Source: WFQV01 sp964611145
GTDB taxonomy: Bacteria > Bacteroidota > Ignavibacteria > Ignavibacteriales > Melioribacteraceae
Assembly: GCA_964611145.1 (NCBI GenBank)
Contig: CAZSYM010000021.1
Coordinates: 1-34,942 of the forward strand
Length of the DNA stretch: 34,942 bases
Direction of reading: 5' to 3'
A program made the translations under genes and the position numbers. A model generated the notes under the pieces. It saw only the letters and a program-made list of their open reading frames with translations. It was not told the DNA's origin and searched no databases. Numbering within the stretch: the first letter of the stretch is position 1; each line of letters starts with the position of its first letter. Shown here piece after piece: positions 33,835-34,942 of this stretch.

Positions 33835-34136
33835 AAATTTTGCGAAATCTTTGCCCGCTCGTTTTCAAATACAATTCCTATTGAACCTGTAGGGCATTCT
33901 TCCACGCAAATCATGCAACCGTCGCACTCGGCGGGATTTTGCATGTAGGGAAATGTCATCATTTCTTCCTTGGGGTGTTCGTGATTCCCTTTTTTGTGAA
34001 ATCTTAGATATATGAGAAATTCGCCCTCCACGGCTTTGCCGTTGAATTTTTTCATGCCTATCGCTTTCCTCGGGCATACGTCCATGCAAATTCCGCATGA
34101 GATGCATGTTTTCCCGTTCAGATTAAGAACGTACAT
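33831..34136 (-). CDS. 8Fe ferredoxin-type protein
   Basis: A 101-residue protein with two [4Fe-4S] motifs, Cys11-Cys14-Cys17-Cys21 (CISCGICMDVCP) and Cys71-Cys74-Cys77-Cys81 (CDGCMICVEECP), separated by about 50 residues, an insert with several basic residues and His (FHKKGNHEH). The motifs each have the CxxCxxCxxxCP pattern, so both clusters should be low-potential. ATG 34136 follows GGGAGAAG; an upstream start would add 21 residues. It overlaps the end of the membrane-protein gene by 14 bases, so the pair is likely coexpressed. Electron partner unknown. Confidence 0.85.
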   Translation of the reverse strand: MYVLNLNGKTCISCGICMDVCPRKAIGMKKFNGKAVEGEFLIYLRFHKKGNHEHPKEEMMTFPYMQNPAECDGCMICVEECPTGSIGIVFENERAKISQNF

Positions 34137-34737
34137 CTTCTCCCTTGTCTTTTTCGAAATGCTTGGAATAATAGAACAGCACGAAAAGAAAAGCGGCAAT
34201 CAATACGGCAAAGGTGAAATAAAAAGTAATTGTGGAAAGCTCCGGATTGGCATTGGAACGAAGTGATACCATAAAAGACCAAAAGGACGTGTGCGCGGCG
34301 GAGTATTCATCTCCGGGGGCTTCCATTACGAGTACATAGCCGAGTAAATTTAGAAAAGCGCCCGCGGCTATGATATAATTGTTCCTTTTGGATATTTTGT
34401 TTACGTCTTCCGTATTTCGGAATACTTTGAAAGACAGAGCCGTTATCAAAAGTAGAAAGCCCAAAGGCACGAAAGGTAACCCTACTTTTATATCCGCCAT
34501 TATGTCCAGATTCATGCTTAAGAAAATGAAGAGCACGGAAAAGAAAAGTAGCCCGTCGCGTAGGACAATATACAAGAGCCACCATATATCCGCCGCCACG
34601 CGTAAGGTTAGTCGGGCTTGTATCCTTTCGAAATAGGGACGACCGATATGTAGAAGAGCCGAGATTATGGAAAAAAGAATGCCTATATCTAAAATTGTTT
34701 GAGCCGTCCAAATTTCCAATGCTTTTCCTGTATCCAT
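34123..34737 (-). CDS. Five-TM membrane protein of unknown function paired with a ferredoxin
   Basis: I do not recognise the family. The 204-residue product begins at ATG 34737 after GGGAAGGGAAAG; a longer frame (to 34869) adds 44 residues of poor quality. Helices are predicted at about 13-30, 51-75, 87-105, 121-139 and 170-190, with a charged Arg60-Asp61 pair inside the second and His30 at the end of the first. These could bind a cofactor or quinone, but that is speculation. The stop lies inside the ferredoxin gene, so the two are translationally coupled. It may anchor the ferredoxin at the membrane. Confidence 0.75.
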   Translation of the reverse strand: MDTGKALEIWTAQTILDIGILFSIISALLHIGRPYFERIQARLTLRVAADIWWLLYIVLRDGLLFFSVLFIFLSMNLDIMADIKVGLPFVPLGFLLLITALSFKVFRNTEDVNKISKRNNYIIAAGAFLNLLGYVLVMEAPGDEYSAAHTSFWSFMVSLRSNANPELSTITFYFTFAVLIAAFLFVLFYYSKHFEKDKGEDVRS

Positions 34738-34853
34738 CTTTCCCTTCCCCGATTTTTTTTCGAATATTATGATTTTGCTGAAAAACAAAATAGCATTAAA
34801 ATTAAAAAGATACAATTGTTTTAGGTTGCGGATGAATTTCTTTTGTGAAAGGC

Positions 34854-34942
34854 TAGTGGCAAAGGGCAAGGAGCATAGGGCAAAGGGTATCCGTGAAAAT
34901 CCGTCTAATCCGTGTTCTATTAGAATGGGACGCAGATTAAAC
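34854..34942. repeat. Dispersed-repeat-like sequence at the right edge
   Basis: The stretch starts with GGCAAAGGGCAAGG and GGGCAAAGGG, two near-copies, then on the minus strand reads CGGATTAGACGGATTTTCACGGAT with repeated CGGAT units. Such CGGAT-rich strings occur as interspersed intergenic repeats in many environmental bacterial genomes. It is cut by the window end. The 116 bases from 34738 up to it are AT-rich and show nothing else. Confidence 0.45.

Overview
The window looks like a chromosomal segment of a Gram-negative bacterium of the Bacteroidota/Chlorobiota/Ignavibacteria branch. The evidence is a secreted protein with a type IX secretion (Por) C-terminal sorting domain (NYPNPF motif), a TonB-dependent receptor with an N-terminal carboxypeptidase-regulatory-like domain, a NamZ/DUF1343 muramidase, and modest GC. 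The mix of a trimeric [FeFe] hydrogenase, complex I genes and T9SS points most to an Ignavibacteria-like lineage, but this is inference. Where promoters can be guessed they look sigma70-like (TTGNNN-N16-18-TANNNT) rather than like the Bacteroides TTTG/TAnnTTTG type. Most genes have a recognisable Shine-Dalgarno sequence. No rRNA, tRNA, CRISPR array, IS element or prophage gene was seen.

Layout. (1) 79-4972, minus strand: a small outer-membrane-type protein, then sucD, ndk, a Nudix hydrolase and namZ, with an NmrA-like oxidoreductase at the right end. A hairpin terminator sits between sucD and ndk. (2) 5106-11642, plus strand: a complete phosphate module, phoB-phoR-pstS-pstC-pstA-pstB-phoU, with ATGA overlaps at phoB/phoR, pstC/pstA and pstA/pstB. 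A series of 11-nt repeats upstream of pstS looks like a Pho box. (3) 11645-16573, mixed strands: a LysE-like exporter, a secreted NlpC/P60-like cysteine hydrolase divergent from a lipoprotein, a NapH/CcoG-like membrane iron-sulfur protein followed by a hemerythrin-like protein, and an EamA transporter with a structured leader. (4) 16689-24486, minus strand: receiver-only response regulator, hydC, hydB, hydA ([FeFe] hydrogenase), a six-TM histidine kinase and a TonB-dependent receptor, in transcription order. (5) 24786-33834, plus strand: an alanine-type aminotransferase with terminator, an M16 zinc protease leading into nuoG-nuoH-nuoI, a T9SS-exported protein and a ComM/YifB ATPase. (6) 33831-34737, minus strand: an unknown five-TM protein overlapping an 8Fe ferredoxin. 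The right edge carries a dispersed-repeat-like sequence.

The genes centre on energy and redox metabolism: NADH- and possibly ferredoxin-linked hydrogen turnover, part of complex I, succinyl-CoA ligase, ferredoxin modules and a redox-sensor candidate, beside phosphate scarcity sensing and uptake. The points most worth following are the hydrogenase operon enclosed by separate two-component parts, its short HydB, the partial complex I cluster led by a protease, the uncharacterised membrane-protein/ferredoxin pair, and several palindromic or repeated non-coding elements.
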